Program-made: the position numbers and the translations under genes | Shown here: positions 25,781-34,440 of the stretch, piece after piece | Position numbering within the stretch: the stretch's first letter is position 1 | How the letters are laid out: each line of letters starts with the position of its first letter | NCBI GenBank assembly: GCA_023667045.1 | Contig: JAMPAU010000003.1 | Coordinates: 124,001-188,000 of the forward strand | Direction: 5' to 3' | Source of the DNA: Ruminococcus flavefaciens | Lineage (GTDB): Bacteria; Bacillota; Clostridia; Oscillospirales; Ruminococcaceae | Length of the DNA stretch: 64,000 nt | The notes under the pieces: model-generated | The model's database searches: none | What the model saw: the letters and a program-made list of their open reading frames with translations, nothing else | Told to the model about the DNA's origin: nothing

Positions 25781-27385
25781 TTAATAATTGTCGGGCAAAT
25801 CGTTTTCAAGAAGGACAATTTTTTTCTTGTCGGTCTTGTATTCATTGACTTTGGCTATAGCCTCGTTTAGACCGTCCGCAACATATACTTTGTTCATGTC
25901 ATATCCGGCGGACTTTATGCCGTTGTAGATAGGCATGGTCTGATTTTTTCCGACGAGTATAATATAGTCGCAAGCCTTTGTAGCTTCCTGTCCGAACTCA
26001 AAGTTTAATTCTTCCTGTTTAGCGCCTAATTCAACCATGCCGGGAGTGACAAGTATTCTGCACGCATCAAATAGACTAAGCACATTAAGTGCCGCACGGC
26101 AACCGTTAGGGTTAGAGTTGTAAGCGTCGTCAATGTAAGTGAGGTTACCGCCCTTGTCGAGAAGTTGCAGTCTGTGCGGTACAGCCGAAATGCGTTTAAC
26201 TGGGAGCAGAAGTTTTTCCATTGGTATGCCTATACCGTGACAGTATGCTATAGCTCCGAGAACGTTCTGTACATTGTGTTCGCCGAGTAACTTCATGGTA
26301 AAGCGACAGTTTTCGCCGTTTGGAGCTGTAACTGTAAATTCCGTTCCTCTGTCAGACACTGAGATGTCAGTAGCACGGTAATTGTTATGTTCTTTGAGAC
26401 CGTAAGTTACAGCGTTTTTGTAATGGGGGGCTTTTTTCATGATTAGGTCGTTGTCGCCGTTGAGGTAGATTTTACCGCCGACTGCCTGCACGCTGTCAGC
26501 AAGTTCAAACTTTGTATTCAGGATATTGTCTATAGAGCCGAAAGTCTCTAAATGCTGTTCGCCGACGGAAGTTATAATAGCGTCATGCGGATTGGCTATT
26601 TCGCAGAGTTCCTTTATCTCGTGGACACGTCTCGCACCCATTTCACATATGAAATACTCGTGAGTAGGCTTTAAATGCTGACGTACTGTAATTGTAACGC
26701 CCATAGGTGTATTGAAACTCTCCGGTGTTTTTAGAGTATTGTACTGTGAACTCAACAACTCACTTAAATAAAACTTCATGCTTGTTTTGCCGTAACTTCC
26801 TGTAATGCCTATCTTGTGGAGGTCTGGCATTTCGGACAGGATTCTTTTAGCGTCATTGATGTACCAGTGCTGTATATATGTTTCAATGGGTTTGTTGATA
26901 AGATTAGAAAGAGGTACAAGAATGGGCGTAAGCCATACTACAGTATTTATAATAAAATGTGGCATATATATACCGAAAGGGATAATTTTTTCCGCTCCGA
27001 ATCTGCCGTTTTTTGCAGTTAGGAACGCCCATATAAAGCATACCGCAACTATTATAAAGAAAGTAGTCATCATGCGTTTGACACGTGCCGTATATTTGAG
27101 GGGTTTTTTGAATTTCTTTGAGGGCTTATTTAAAACGGCAAGTATTATATAGGCTATACAAAATATCGGGATAAAATAAGTCCATGCGTCAAAGGCAAAC
27201 GGCAGACCGCCGAAAATCAGCATTATTACAGGAAAAATATATCTCCTGAAATTCTTTTTAATCCACCAGCAATGCTCAGGGGTTTTGTAGCCGTTCAACT
27301 GTAGCATATGGAACTCTCTTAAACTGAAAAAGACAGTTCCGACAAGTGCCACAACGGCATATATACAGAAAAATATTGTATTCAT
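25781..27385 (-). CDS. MurF-like Mur ligase with N-terminal membrane domain
   Basis: 534 residues. Residues 1 to about 175 hold around five membrane helices instead of the soluble UDP-sugar-binding domain of ordinary MurF. A Mur ligase core follows: P-loop KIGITGSYGKTS, ICEMGARRVHEIKEL, SVGEQHLETFGS, TKFELAD and the C-terminal domain with DDAYNSNPNG and VTPGMVELG. MurF adds D-Ala-D-Ala to UDP-MurNAc-tripeptide; the adjacent ddl supports that peptide. The missing UDP-binding domain suggests a membrane- or lipid-linked acceptor. AAAAGGAG precedes the ATG, which lies one base after the stop of a split small membrane gene. Confidence 0.88.
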   Translation of the reverse strand: MNTIFFCIYAVVALVGTVFFSLREFHMLQLNGYKTPEHCWWIKKNFRRYIFPVIMLIFGGLPFAFDAWTYFIPIFCIAYIILAVLNKPSKKFKKPLKYTARVKRMMTTFFIIVAVCFIWAFLTAKNGRFGAEKIIPFGIYMPHFIINTVVWLTPILVPLSNLINKPIETYIQHWYINDAKRILSEMPDLHKIGITGSYGKTSMKFYLSELLSSQYNTLKTPESFNTPMGVTITVRQHLKPTHEYFICEMGARRVHEIKELCEIANPHDAIITSVGEQHLETFGSIDNILNTKFELADSVQAVGGKIYLNGDNDLIMKKAPHYKNAVTYGLKEHNNYRATDISVSDRGTEFTVTAPNGENCRFTMKLLGEHNVQNVLGAIAYCHGIGIPMEKLLLPVKRISAVPHRLQLLDKGGNLTYIDDAYNSNPNGCRAALNVLSLFDACRILVTPGMVELGAKQEELNFEFGQEATKACDYIILVGKNQTMPIYNGIKSAGYDMNKVYVADGLNEAIAKVNEYKTDKKKIVLLENDLPDNY

Positions 27386-27695
27386 TTAAAGTCTCCTTTT
27401 GTTGTTCTGAAAGGGTATTCCGGAAAGACAGATTATAACAGGCGTGAGATAAAGTGCGAAGTTTACCACCATAAACGGTATGATGTTGGCAAACCAATAT
27501 TTTTGTGAGTGCATACCGCATTTACACCACATTTCGTCGCAACTCCAGAAAAAGCTGATTCTGAATATCACGGCAACAAGAATAAAAAATATATAACTCT
27601 CTCTTTAAATATGAAATAATGCACAAAAACGTTATAAGGGAATATATACAGAAAATTGTTACACCTGTTATAAATTCTTGTTTTTCGGGTGTCAT
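27386..27695 (-). pseudogene. Small three-helix membrane protein gene split by a frameshift in a GA repeat
   Basis: The first part starts at ATG 27695, with GAGGAG eight bases upstream inside the end of the alpha/beta hydrolase gene. It reads MTPEKQEFITGVTIFCIYSL and on through a membrane helix, then shifts frame at GAGAGAGA (27597-27604) and would end at 27522 as a 57-residue peptide. The other frame continues with two more helices (YIFFILVAVIF and MVVNFALYLTPVIICLSG) and a Cys-rich loop, ending one base before murF. Joined, they give about 103 residues. The repeat suggests slippage or phase variation, or a sequencing error. Confidence 0.6.
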
Positions 27696-27700
27696 TTTGT

Positions 27701-28474
27701 TTACTCCTCAATCTTCATGAAAGAACACATTACACGGTTGAAAGTATACTGCTGTTCAAGGAAAGAATAATGTCCGGCATTTTCGAGCTTGACAAGTCCG
27801 GAATCCTTTATTAATTTTTCCATTTTTTCGCCGTCCGAGAGGGGAGTAGCGGTATCGTTAACGCCCCATACAAGCAAAGTCGGGCATTTTATATTAGGAA
27901 TCAACGGCTCTAAGTCTTCGTTGACGACCTTGACAAGTACCTGTCGCATAAGAGGAGAGGCGGCGGCATAGTCGGCACTTCCATATTTCACACGGAGCTT
28001 TTCAAGTGCTTCGGGGGCTATTTTCTGCATTATGCCTGTTGAAAGTATCTTGCGGAAAAATTTATACTTGCGTGTCCGGAAACTCTTTTTATTCGTTTTA
28101 GGGGGAAGTATTCCGGCACTGTCAACGAGTATCACCTTGTTTACTCTGAACGGCAGGTTTGTACGGCTGTTGAGTTTTATAATGACACGACCGCCGAAAG
28201 AGTGACCTAAGAATGTTATTTCCTTGTTGTCATAGTCTTTAAGGAAGTCAATGACGAAATCAACATAATCGTCCACACACCATGCTGACGGCGGTTCTTG
28301 GCTCTCACCAAAGCCGGGCATATCCATAGCCACAACTGTATATTTCTTTGAGAGCAGGTCGATAAGGTTGGCAAAGAGCTTTATATTACTGCCCCAGCCG
28401 TGCAGAAGTACAACCAAATCGCCAGAGCCTTTCTGTTCGTAATTTATCTTGATGTTGTTTACTGTTTTGTACAT
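27701..28474 (-). CDS. Alpha/beta hydrolase
   Basis: 257 residues with the classic fold: oxyanion region VVLLHGWGSN, MDMPGFGES, nucleophile elbow GHSFGG (Ser), acid Asp in VWGVNDTATP and catalytic His in NAGHYSFLEQ. The start follows TTGGAGATAGCAA. It heads a run with the split membrane gene, the MurF-like ligase and ddl, so it may act on a cell-envelope ester or amide; the true substrate is unknown. Esterase, lipase-like and C-C hydrolase activities all fit. Confidence 0.9.
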   Translation of the reverse strand: MYKTVNNIKINYEQKGSGDLVVLLHGWGSNIKLFANLIDLLSKKYTVVAMDMPGFGESQEPPSAWCVDDYVDFVIDFLKDYDNKEITFLGHSFGGRVIIKLNSRTNLPFRVNKVILVDSAGILPPKTNKKSFRTRKYKFFRKILSTGIMQKIAPEALEKLRVKYGSADYAAASPLMRQVLVKVVNEDLEPLIPNIKCPTLLVWGVNDTATPLSDGEKMEKLIKDSGLVKLENAGHYSFLEQQYTFNRVMCSFMKIEE

Positions 28475-28692
28475 TTGCTATCTCCAAAAAAGTTTATTTC
28501 AGGGCATTCAATACTTTATACGCACGAAAACCCCATAATATGCTGACAGATTAATTATATCATGCGGTGGAATTAATGTCAATTATCAAAGATGAAGAAA
28601 ATATTCTGTTTTTTACGCTGAATATGTTGGAAATTTCAGTTTTGTATTTTTCGGGCAGTTTTAATGCTGTAATCTGTGTGCAGGTTTTCAAC

Positions 28693-28740
28693 AGTATTCA
28701 ACATACTTTTCAACATCTGCACATTAAAATGTTGAATACT
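28693..28740. repeat. Inverted repeat AGTATTCAACAT / ATGTTGAATACT
   Basis: Twelve-base perfect arms around a 24-base loop that carries a further CAACAT, able to pair with the same right arm. It ends at the stop of the membrane protein gene. It lacks a T tract, so it is not a standard terminator; RNA-processing or transcript-end stabilising structure is possible. The rest of the 265-base gap holds nothing definite. Confidence 0.5.
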
Positions 28741-30203
28741 CAGTTAAGTTCTTCAAATATAATTTTCTGTGAATCCTCGTCATAGTACATAGCTGTGACG
28801 TTTTTTGAAAAGTCAATGCTGTCATAATTGTTTTCAAAAGTAACGTCTGCACTGATAAAGACTTCCGCATAATATCCGGTGAGTTCCATATCGTTGTGAA
28901 TGCCGGAGTAATCGGGAATATATATAACAGTTCCGTCTTCAATGCCGTCGAAATATCCGGACGACAAGGCAGTTTCAAAGGCTCTGTATTTTGCGAGATT
29001 TTTACTGAAATAAGCGTCCCATGCGGAGTTGCCGAGAGAACACACAAGAGCAGTCAGCGATACGCATATACTCAGAAATATATTAACAGTCTTTTCAACA
29101 TTTTGACGTTTAAGTGTTGAAAAAACTATCACAGCAAGCATAATCATGAAAAAGTAACTGTAAAAAGACGGTACGTATGAATAGGCGTTCTGAGATGCCC
29201 AGTTGGTGTATTTTGCGGTGAGACTTATAAGGACGTTTGGTATAAGCATTCCCGAAATACAGAATACCACCGCCGGAGCTGTTTTTTCCGGCTTTTTTAT
29301 TTTCGGGAAAACTCTGTAAAAAGCAGTTCCGGCAAGCATGGGAGTTAGTATATTCCACAGACTGATACAGCTTTTAAAATCCTGAAACGTTATATATTTT
29401 TTTGCAAGCATGGCAAATGCCGGAAGCGTCGGGGTCATGCCGAGCGAAAACTTCAGCAGTGCAAGTACACTCATTGGCATGTTTTGGAAATACAGTGCCG
29501 TGCCGTCATAGTATGACGGATGAAAGTACCTCCACGATACATAGACAGCAAAGTAAACAGACAGCATTATTCCATGCAGAAGTATGTCACGGAATATGAG
29601 TTTGATTTTGTTTTTCCGGCGGTAGTAAAAGGATATTCCGGTGAACATCAGCAGAAAAACAGTCATAGCCTCGTACATGAAACAGGCAGTGAAAAATAAT
29701 AAAGCACTTGTTATTTTATGTCGGAATCTGTCGTATTTCAGATATTTTATGTGTAGGTCGAGCGAAAAGAGCATTATGCCTATCGGCAACTGGTGTGCAA
29801 AGGTATATGATACAAAAAGATTATGCTGATTCGAGATACAGGCAAATGACATAAAAAGCATACAGCATAAATAAGCGTTGTGTTTTCCGGAGTTGTTTTT
29901 TACAAGGAGATACATACCGCTTACGTTGAAAAGCACTGACACAGCCGAAAAAATCCTTACTGCTATTACCGATTTAAATAAATACGGTATCCATAAAAGA
30001 ACTGTCATCGGGATATGACTGATTCTGCCGTTTACAGCGTAACTTTTTACAGTGCCGATAATATCTCCGTGAAGGACTTCCGCATATGTGAGTATATCGT
30101 CGTGGACAGTCAGCACGCTTTCTGCCGTCGTGAAAAAATACCCCATGAATACGACAATAAACGACAATATTAAAAAGGTCTTTTCAGAAACCAAATTCTT
30201 CAT
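28740..30203 (-). CDS. Polytopic membrane protein, GT-C/DUF6056-like
   Basis: 487 residues with about ten membrane helices. A first-loop acidic segment (VLTVHDDILTYAEV) after helix 1 resembles the Asp-containing loop of GT-C glycosyltransferases, and the C-terminal about 90 residues form an extracytoplasmic domain. Bacterial members of this kind modify surface glycans, using polyprenyl-linked sugars. The family assignment is tentative. Its start overlaps the end of the preceding gene by 20 bases, implying coupled translation. Confidence 0.65.
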   Translation of the reverse strand: MKNLVSEKTFLILSFIVVFMGYFFTTAESVLTVHDDILTYAEVLHGDIIGTVKSYAVNGRISHIPMTVLLWIPYLFKSVIAVRIFSAVSVLFNVSGMYLLVKNNSGKHNAYLCCMLFMSFACISNQHNLFVSYTFAHQLPIGIMLFSLDLHIKYLKYDRFRHKITSALLFFTACFMYEAMTVFLLMFTGISFYYRRKNKIKLIFRDILLHGIMLSVYFAVYVSWRYFHPSYYDGTALYFQNMPMSVLALLKFSLGMTPTLPAFAMLAKKYITFQDFKSCISLWNILTPMLAGTAFYRVFPKIKKPEKTAPAVVFCISGMLIPNVLISLTAKYTNWASQNAYSYVPSFYSYFFMIMLAVIVFSTLKRQNVEKTVNIFLSICVSLTALVCSLGNSAWDAYFSKNLAKYRAFETALSSGYFDGIEDGTVIYIPDYSGIHNDMELTGYYAEVFISADVTFENNYDSIDFSKNVTAMYYDEDSQKIIFEELN

Positions 30204-30720
30204 AGTCTTCCCTTATAAATCTATGATATGTCACATGAATATGCCCGTCTATTTCTTCTTCAAGGGCAATGCAATATAAATACTCGTCGGGTTTTTCGTC
30301 GGCGAAATACACAAGGTAGTCAAACTCGTCATTGTGTTTTTCCACGATAACTACATTATCCGAGTATTTTCTGAATACTGATACAACGTCATCAAATGAA
30401 ATGCCGTGACATCTTACTGTATCTACCAACTCTGTGATAAATTCAAATCCGTCAAGACCGTTTACGTATGCAGTGCCTTTTTCCGATACTGTTATACAAA
30501 AGCCGTTTTTTATCGGTCGGAATGTAATTTCTCCGAGCCTTTCACGCACCTTAACCGTAAAATCTTCAAGTGCAGATTTTACATCAACGCTGGTACTGAG
30601 CAGGTTTTTCAGCGAACTTTCGGTATAGTTTAGGCTCATAGGTCTGCCGTCAAAACCCAGTTTGATTTGTGCTTCTTTTATGTTGTCCGTTATGTTTTTT
30701 TCAAGTCTTTTGTAATCCAT
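30184..30720 (-). CDS. Hypothetical protein (DUF3877-like)
   Basis: 178 residues, no membrane segment. It begins MDYKRLEKNITDNIKEAQIKLGFDG, resembling DUF3877 proteins of gut Clostridia; I give that label from memory and it is not certain. The middle (LVDTVRCHGISFDDVVSVFRKY) is probably helical and the end (DGHIHVTYHRFIREDYEEFGF) beta-rich. AAAGGAGGA precedes the ATG. It overlaps the membrane protein gene behind it, so the pair is probably one unit. Confidence 0.65.
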   Translation of the reverse strand: MDYKRLEKNITDNIKEAQIKLGFDGRPMSLNYTESSLKNLLSTSVDVKSALEDFTVKVRERLGEITFRPIKNGFCITVSEKGTAYVNGLDGFEFITELVDTVRCHGISFDDVVSVFRKYSDNVVIVEKHNDEFDYLVYFADEKPDEYLYCIALEEEIDGHIHVTYHRFIREDYEEFGF

Positions 30721-30921
30721 AAAAATTTCCTCCTTTTTACATTATATTATATCATGGTTGAGGGCATTATTCAAGATTATCTGAATTAAGATTTTATTTT
30801 TTTACATATTAACATAAAGTTAGTTTATCTGTCTTTACAGTGCGGAAAACATTATACATTATTGCTAAAATACAGATATTAATTTTGTAAGTCTGCATTT
30901 GGATAAACTGCACAAATTATA

Positions 30922-30950
30922 TTGACTTTTTTCTGCTATTGTGATAAAAT
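30922..30950 (+). promoter_or_regulatory. Promoter of the GH5 cellulase gene
   Basis: TTGACT, 17 bases, TAAAAT, about 60 bases before the start. The AT-rich 293-base gap upstream shows no other clear feature. Confidence 0.6.
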
Positions 30951-31013
30951 TAAGGTGGCAGAATATTATGTCCGTCGAAATAAAAATATTATTAATACGG
31001 GAGGGTATTAAAA

Positions 31014-33275
31014 ATGTTCAAGAAATCAAAGAACATCAAGCGTATTGTAAGCATTTCCGCTGCTGCTGTATGCATGATGTCCGCACTTAATTTTGCACCG
31101 CTCAACGACAAGATGACAGTTGATGCAGCCGATGATATTATGACAGCCTTTGAAATCACTGAAAACATGAAAATAGGCTGGAACTACGGTAACTCACTCG
31201 ACGCTACAGGCAAATCGGGTCTTGATACCGAAATATCATGGGGCAACCCTAAAGCTACTAAAGAAACTTTCAAGGCTGTTAAGGCTAAGGGATTCAACAC
31301 TGTCCGTCTCCCTACTACATGGTATAATCACATGGACGCTGACGGCAATATTGACCCCGAATGGTTCGCACGTGTACGTGAGATTATCGACTGGTGCTAT
31401 GAGGAAGATATGTACGTTATCCTCAATATCCACCATGAAGAATGGATTAACAGAGCTGATTTTGATACGGCTTATGATGAAATGTCCGCTAAGTTAAAGA
31501 AGACATGGACTCAGATAGCTACAGAGTTTAAAGACTATGACCAGCACCTTATCTTTGAGGGCATGAATGAACCTCGTGCGGCAGGTACTGACTATGAATG
31601 GTGGCTTGCACCGTCTGCACCTAAGGAAAAACTCTTTGAGGTTGTAAACAAGCTCAATCAGGACTTTGTTGATACAGTAAGAAGCGTTGACTCGCCTTAC
31701 AAGGATACAAGACTTCTCTCTTGTCCGCCTTACTGTGCGTCTGGTAGTGACATTAATATGATGTCCGGTCTTAAACTTCCCGACGACCCATATGTAGCTG
31801 CATCTGTTCACGCTTATTCGCCTTACGATTTCTGTATGGGCAGTGGCGACCACAGCACATTCTCCGAAACTTACGCCGCAGACCTTGAGGGCATTCTGAA
31901 GAATATCCGCAAGCAGTTTATTGATAAAGGCACACCTGTTATTCTCGGCGAGTTCAGTGCCTCAAACTACAACAACACAGAGGCACGTTGCGAATGGGCT
32001 ACAGCATATATCTCACTCGCTAAGAGCTATGGTTTCCCGTGCGTACTCTGGGATAACGACGCAAGAGGCAACTCCGACCAGTCAGAAGCTCACGACTACC
32101 TCGACAGAGACACTAACACATGGTATGAAGATTCCGGTCAGGTTGTTGATGCAATGATGGCTGTACTCGCTGATGATTCTATCGTATGGGGTGCTAAGGA
32201 CTTCACAACCTCAAAACAGTACACTCACAAAGACCTTTCCACAGGTAAGGAAATTGCCAATACCGCCGGTGCTTATGACAGCGGTGTAGAGGGCAAGGAA
32301 GGCTCTCCGGCACAAATTATTAAGTTCTCTGAATTTAAGGACAAGGAAATAGCCGTACAGTATACTGGCGGTGACCCCGAACTCGCTTTCATGGACGAAT
32401 CATGGGGCGGTTGGACTACTGTTAAACCTTACTACATTGACGAAAAGAACGGCATAGCTTACTTCTCATCAGACGATATTAAAAAAGCTTGGGAGAGCAA
32501 TAACGGCGACGTTTCATCTCTCAACAGCGTTATCATAAGAGCTAACGGTCAGACAACTGTTAAAAAGGCTGTTATCATAGATAAGGGCGTACTCGTTGAA
32601 ACTCAAAAGCCTAATCAGTCAACTACTACAACTACCACACAGACTACTACTTCCGGAAACGGCAGTACTACAACTACTACCACTACTACAGCAGTACCGG
32701 ACGATTTCAAGTTTGAGACTATCAGCAAGACTGTTGCATTCAACGGCGAAAAGTCTGTTAAGTTCACAATCAGTGGTATAGCAGGTGCATCTGTCGGCGG
32801 TGGCGTAGGATACGGCAATGATGAAAAAGACTGGAAAAATATTGAATGGAAAGGAAATATAGGCAAGGACGGCAAACTTGAAGTAGAAATTGATACTTCT
32901 GAAATTCCGGCTGATTTCAAGGAACTTTCAGTACAGATTTGGTGGTCTAATGTATGGAATGCCGAAACTGAAACTTCAAAGGACGTTCCGGCTGAATTTT
33001 CCGTATCTGGAAATACTGATACTTCCGGCAGTGATGATATAGTTTACGGCGACACAAATGAAGACGGCAAGGTATCTCTTGCTGACGCTGTACTTATCAT
33101 GCAGGCACTTTCAAATCCGAATGAATATAAACTTTCTGAAAAGGCTCAGAAAGCAGGTGACGTTTTCAATAACGGCGACGGCATAACTCCAAGAGATGCT
33201 CTCGTTATTCAGATGATAGACCTTAAAATAATTGGAGAAGAAGAATTACCGGTTGCAGTACTTCCGGAAATCTAA
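31014..33275 (+). CDS. Cellulosomal GH5 endoglucanase with CBM-like domain and dockerin
   Basis: 753 residues. A signal peptide (to about residue 38, ending VDAAD) is followed by a GH5 barrel to about 385 with acid/base E186 (FEGMNEPR) and nucleophile E313 (ILGEFS). A beta-rich module follows (about 400-530), then a Thr-rich linker (about 538-565), a second carbohydrate-binding-like module (about 567-670) and a dockerin (about 678-742) with two calcium-loop segments, GDTNEDGKVSLADAV and GDGITPRDALVI. The enzyme should cut beta-1,4-glucans while docked on a scaffoldin cohesin outside the cell. AGGAGGG-type ribosome site. It is a single-gene unit ended by a strong terminator. Confidence 0.94.
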   Translation: MFKKSKNIKRIVSISAAAVCMMSALNFAPLNDKMTVDAADDIMTAFEITENMKIGWNYGNSLDATGKSGLDTEISWGNPKATKETFKAVKAKGFNTVRLPTTWYNHMDADGNIDPEWFARVREIIDWCYEEDMYVILNIHHEEWINRADFDTAYDEMSAKLKKTWTQIATEFKDYDQHLIFEGMNEPRAAGTDYEWWLAPSAPKEKLFEVVNKLNQDFVDTVRSVDSPYKDTRLLSCPPYCASGSDINMMSGLKLPDDPYVAASVHAYSPYDFCMGSGDHSTFSETYAADLEGILKNIRKQFIDKGTPVILGEFSASNYNNTEARCEWATAYISLAKSYGFPCVLWDNDARGNSDQSEAHDYLDRDTNTWYEDSGQVVDAMMAVLADDSIVWGAKDFTTSKQYTHKDLSTGKEIANTAGAYDSGVEGKEGSPAQIIKFSEFKDKEIAVQYTGGDPELAFMDESWGGWTTVKPYYIDEKNGIAYFSSDDIKKAWESNNGDVSSLNSVIIRANGQTTVKKAVIIDKGVLVETQKPNQSTTTTTTQTTTSGNGSTTTTTTTTAVPDDFKFETISKTVAFNGEKSVKFTISGIAGASVGGGVGYGNDEKDWKNIEWKGNIGKDGKLEVEIDTSEIPADFKELSVQIWWSNVWNAETETSKDVPAEFSVSGNTDTSGSDDIVYGDTNEDGKVSLADAVLIMQALSNPNEYKLSEKAQKAGDVFNNGDGITPRDALVIQMIDLKIIGEEELPVAVLPEI

Positions 33276-33289
33276 TCACATAAAAAACT

Positions 33290-33319
33290 CCCCGTCAGCA
33301 ATGACGGGGTTATTTTTAT
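33290..33319. terminator. Bidirectional terminator between GH5 and corA-like genes
   Basis: Eight-base-pair stem CCCCGTCA/TGACGGGG with a GCAA loop, T-rich on the plus side and A-rich on the other. Confidence 0.88.
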
Positions 33320-34242
33320 TTTTTTTTCCATTTTATAAGGATTATCGCTGTTATTCCGGTAAGCACGGCAGTAAGTACGATTGAAAACCACGTATAAGGC
33401 ATTGGCAGGTCAACGGTATTTATCCCATAGAAAGCAAATATAATATTAGGTATTTCAAGAATAACAGTAAGGATAGTCAAACGCCACATTACTATATTCT
33501 GATTATTGGAGATAACCGCTGAAAAGCCGTCCATCATGCTTGAAAGAATAGCTGTATATATGCTTGACATTTCAATAGCCTGTTTCATTTCAATGAGTAA
33601 ATCTTCAAGCAAATCCTGGTCTTCGTCGTAAAGCTTTATCACTCTGCCCCTGAAAATCTTTTCAATGGTAGCCTCGTTGGCTTTCAGTGACGTGGAAAAG
33701 TATACAAGCGACTTTTCGAGGGCAAGCAACTGCATGAGTAATTCATTTTTCATAGCATCGTGTAACTGCTGTTCAGCAGACGACGAAATCTTGTCTATCT
33801 GTTTCAGATAAATGAGAAACAATGCGGCTACTCTTAGCAGTAACTGCAATACAAATCTTGTCTTGAATGCCGGACGGAGATTTTTTATACTTCCTCCGAC
33901 AGCTTCCTTTAAAACTTGAGTTTCCTGCATGGATATGGTAAAGACGTTTTTTTCAGTAATTATTATACCGAGAGGCTGAGTATAAAAAAGGCGTGTTTCC
34001 TCGCTGTCCACAGAAGATACCGGAGTATCGATGATAACAAGCGTCTGATTGTCCTCGCATTCTATACGAGAGGATTCTTCCTCATCAATTGAAGACTTCA
34101 CAAATCCGCTGTCAAGACCGTAAACTCCGATAAGTTCTTCAACTTCCTGCGGAGTGGGGTTTATCACAGAAACCCAGCAACCGTCTGTACGTTCACCGCA
34201 TGGGCTGAGTATGCCGTTTTCCGAAGTGTAGAAGTTTATCAT
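33316..34242 (-). CDS. CorA-family divalent cation transporter with GIN instead of GMN
   Basis: 308 residues from ATG 34242: a soluble N-terminal domain, a long helix (about 130-245) and two C-terminal membrane helices. The signature between them reads FYGINTVDLPMP, where CorA Mg channels have GMN; the Ile is a known type of variation among relatives and may alter selectivity. The ATG has no ribosome site nearby. A CTG at 34269 in the same frame follows AAAGGAG by seven bases and would add nine residues, so the real start may be there. The leader holds a small ORF and competing helices. Confidence 0.88.
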   Translation of the reverse strand: MINFYTSENGILSPCGERTDGCWVSVINPTPQEVEELIGVYGLDSGFVKSSIDEEESSRIECEDNQTLVIIDTPVSSVDSEETRLFYTQPLGIIITEKNVFTISMQETQVLKEAVGGSIKNLRPAFKTRFVLQLLLRVAALFLIYLKQIDKISSSAEQQLHDAMKNELLMQLLALEKSLVYFSTSLKANEATIEKIFRGRVIKLYDEDQDLLEDLLIEMKQAIEMSSIYTAILSSMMDGFSAVISNNQNIVMWRLTILTVILEIPNIIFAFYGINTVDLPMPYTWFSIVLTAVLTGITAIILIKWKKK

Positions 34243-34273
34243 ATTAAATTTTTTGTCTGAAAAATTCAGGCAA

Positions 34274-34330
34274 ATGCTCCTTTCGCCGAATTTACATGGG
34301 CAGGAGCATGGAGAGCATGAACTTCTGCCC
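34274..34330 (-). promoter_or_regulatory. Bistable leader of the corA-like gene (SD sequestration)
   Basis: The ribosome site AGGAGCAT (34274-34281) can pair perfectly with ATGCTCCT (34302-34309). Upstream, GGGCAG (34325-34330) can pair with CTGCCC (34298-34303), which shares bases with the anti-SD arm, so the two helices exclude each other. A second ATGCTC copy could also mask the site. The layout fits translation control coupled to the leader ORF upstream. Confidence 0.6.
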
Positions 34331-34335
34331 GTATA

Positions 34336-34368
34336 TCAATTTAAATTCCCATAAGGGTCAGAGTTCAT
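34336..34368 (-). CDS. Ten-residue leader peptide MNSDPYGNLN upstream of the corA-like gene
   Basis: ATG at 34368 follows CGGAGG by six bases and about 22 bases after the likely transcription start, so it should be well translated. The peptide contains Asp-Pro; runs of acidic residues with Pro destabilise the ribosome at low Mg in the E. coli mgtL leader. The stop sits just before the GGGCAG arm of the bistable leader. Sensing of Mg by this ORF is inference. Confidence 0.6.
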   Translation of the reverse strand: MNSDPYGNLN

Positions 34369-34396
34369 AACACACCTCCGTAATTTTTATACTATA

Positions 34397-34425
34397 ATTA
34401 TAGCATATATTTTTTACTTTGACAA
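34397..34425 (-). promoter_or_regulatory. Promoter of the corA-like transcription unit
   Basis: TTGTCA, 17 bases, TATAAT on the minus strand, immediately upstream of the leader ORF ribosome site. Confidence 0.75.
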
Positions 34426-34440
34426 GCATTTTTAAAGCAT

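Noticed and set aside
28567-28785. A 72-codon plus-strand ORF in the gap before the GT-C-like gene
   Set aside because: No ribosome site, overlaps the end of the minus-strand gene and consists largely of the inverted repeat region.
32620-32695. ACT-rich DNA repeat within the GH5 gene
   Set aside because: It encodes the Thr-rich linker of the enzyme; not a separate element.
34243-34396. M-box (ykoK) Mg riboswitch in the corA-like leader
   Set aside because: The leader is about 150 bases and lacks the M-box core; the visible logic is a leader ORF plus SD masking.
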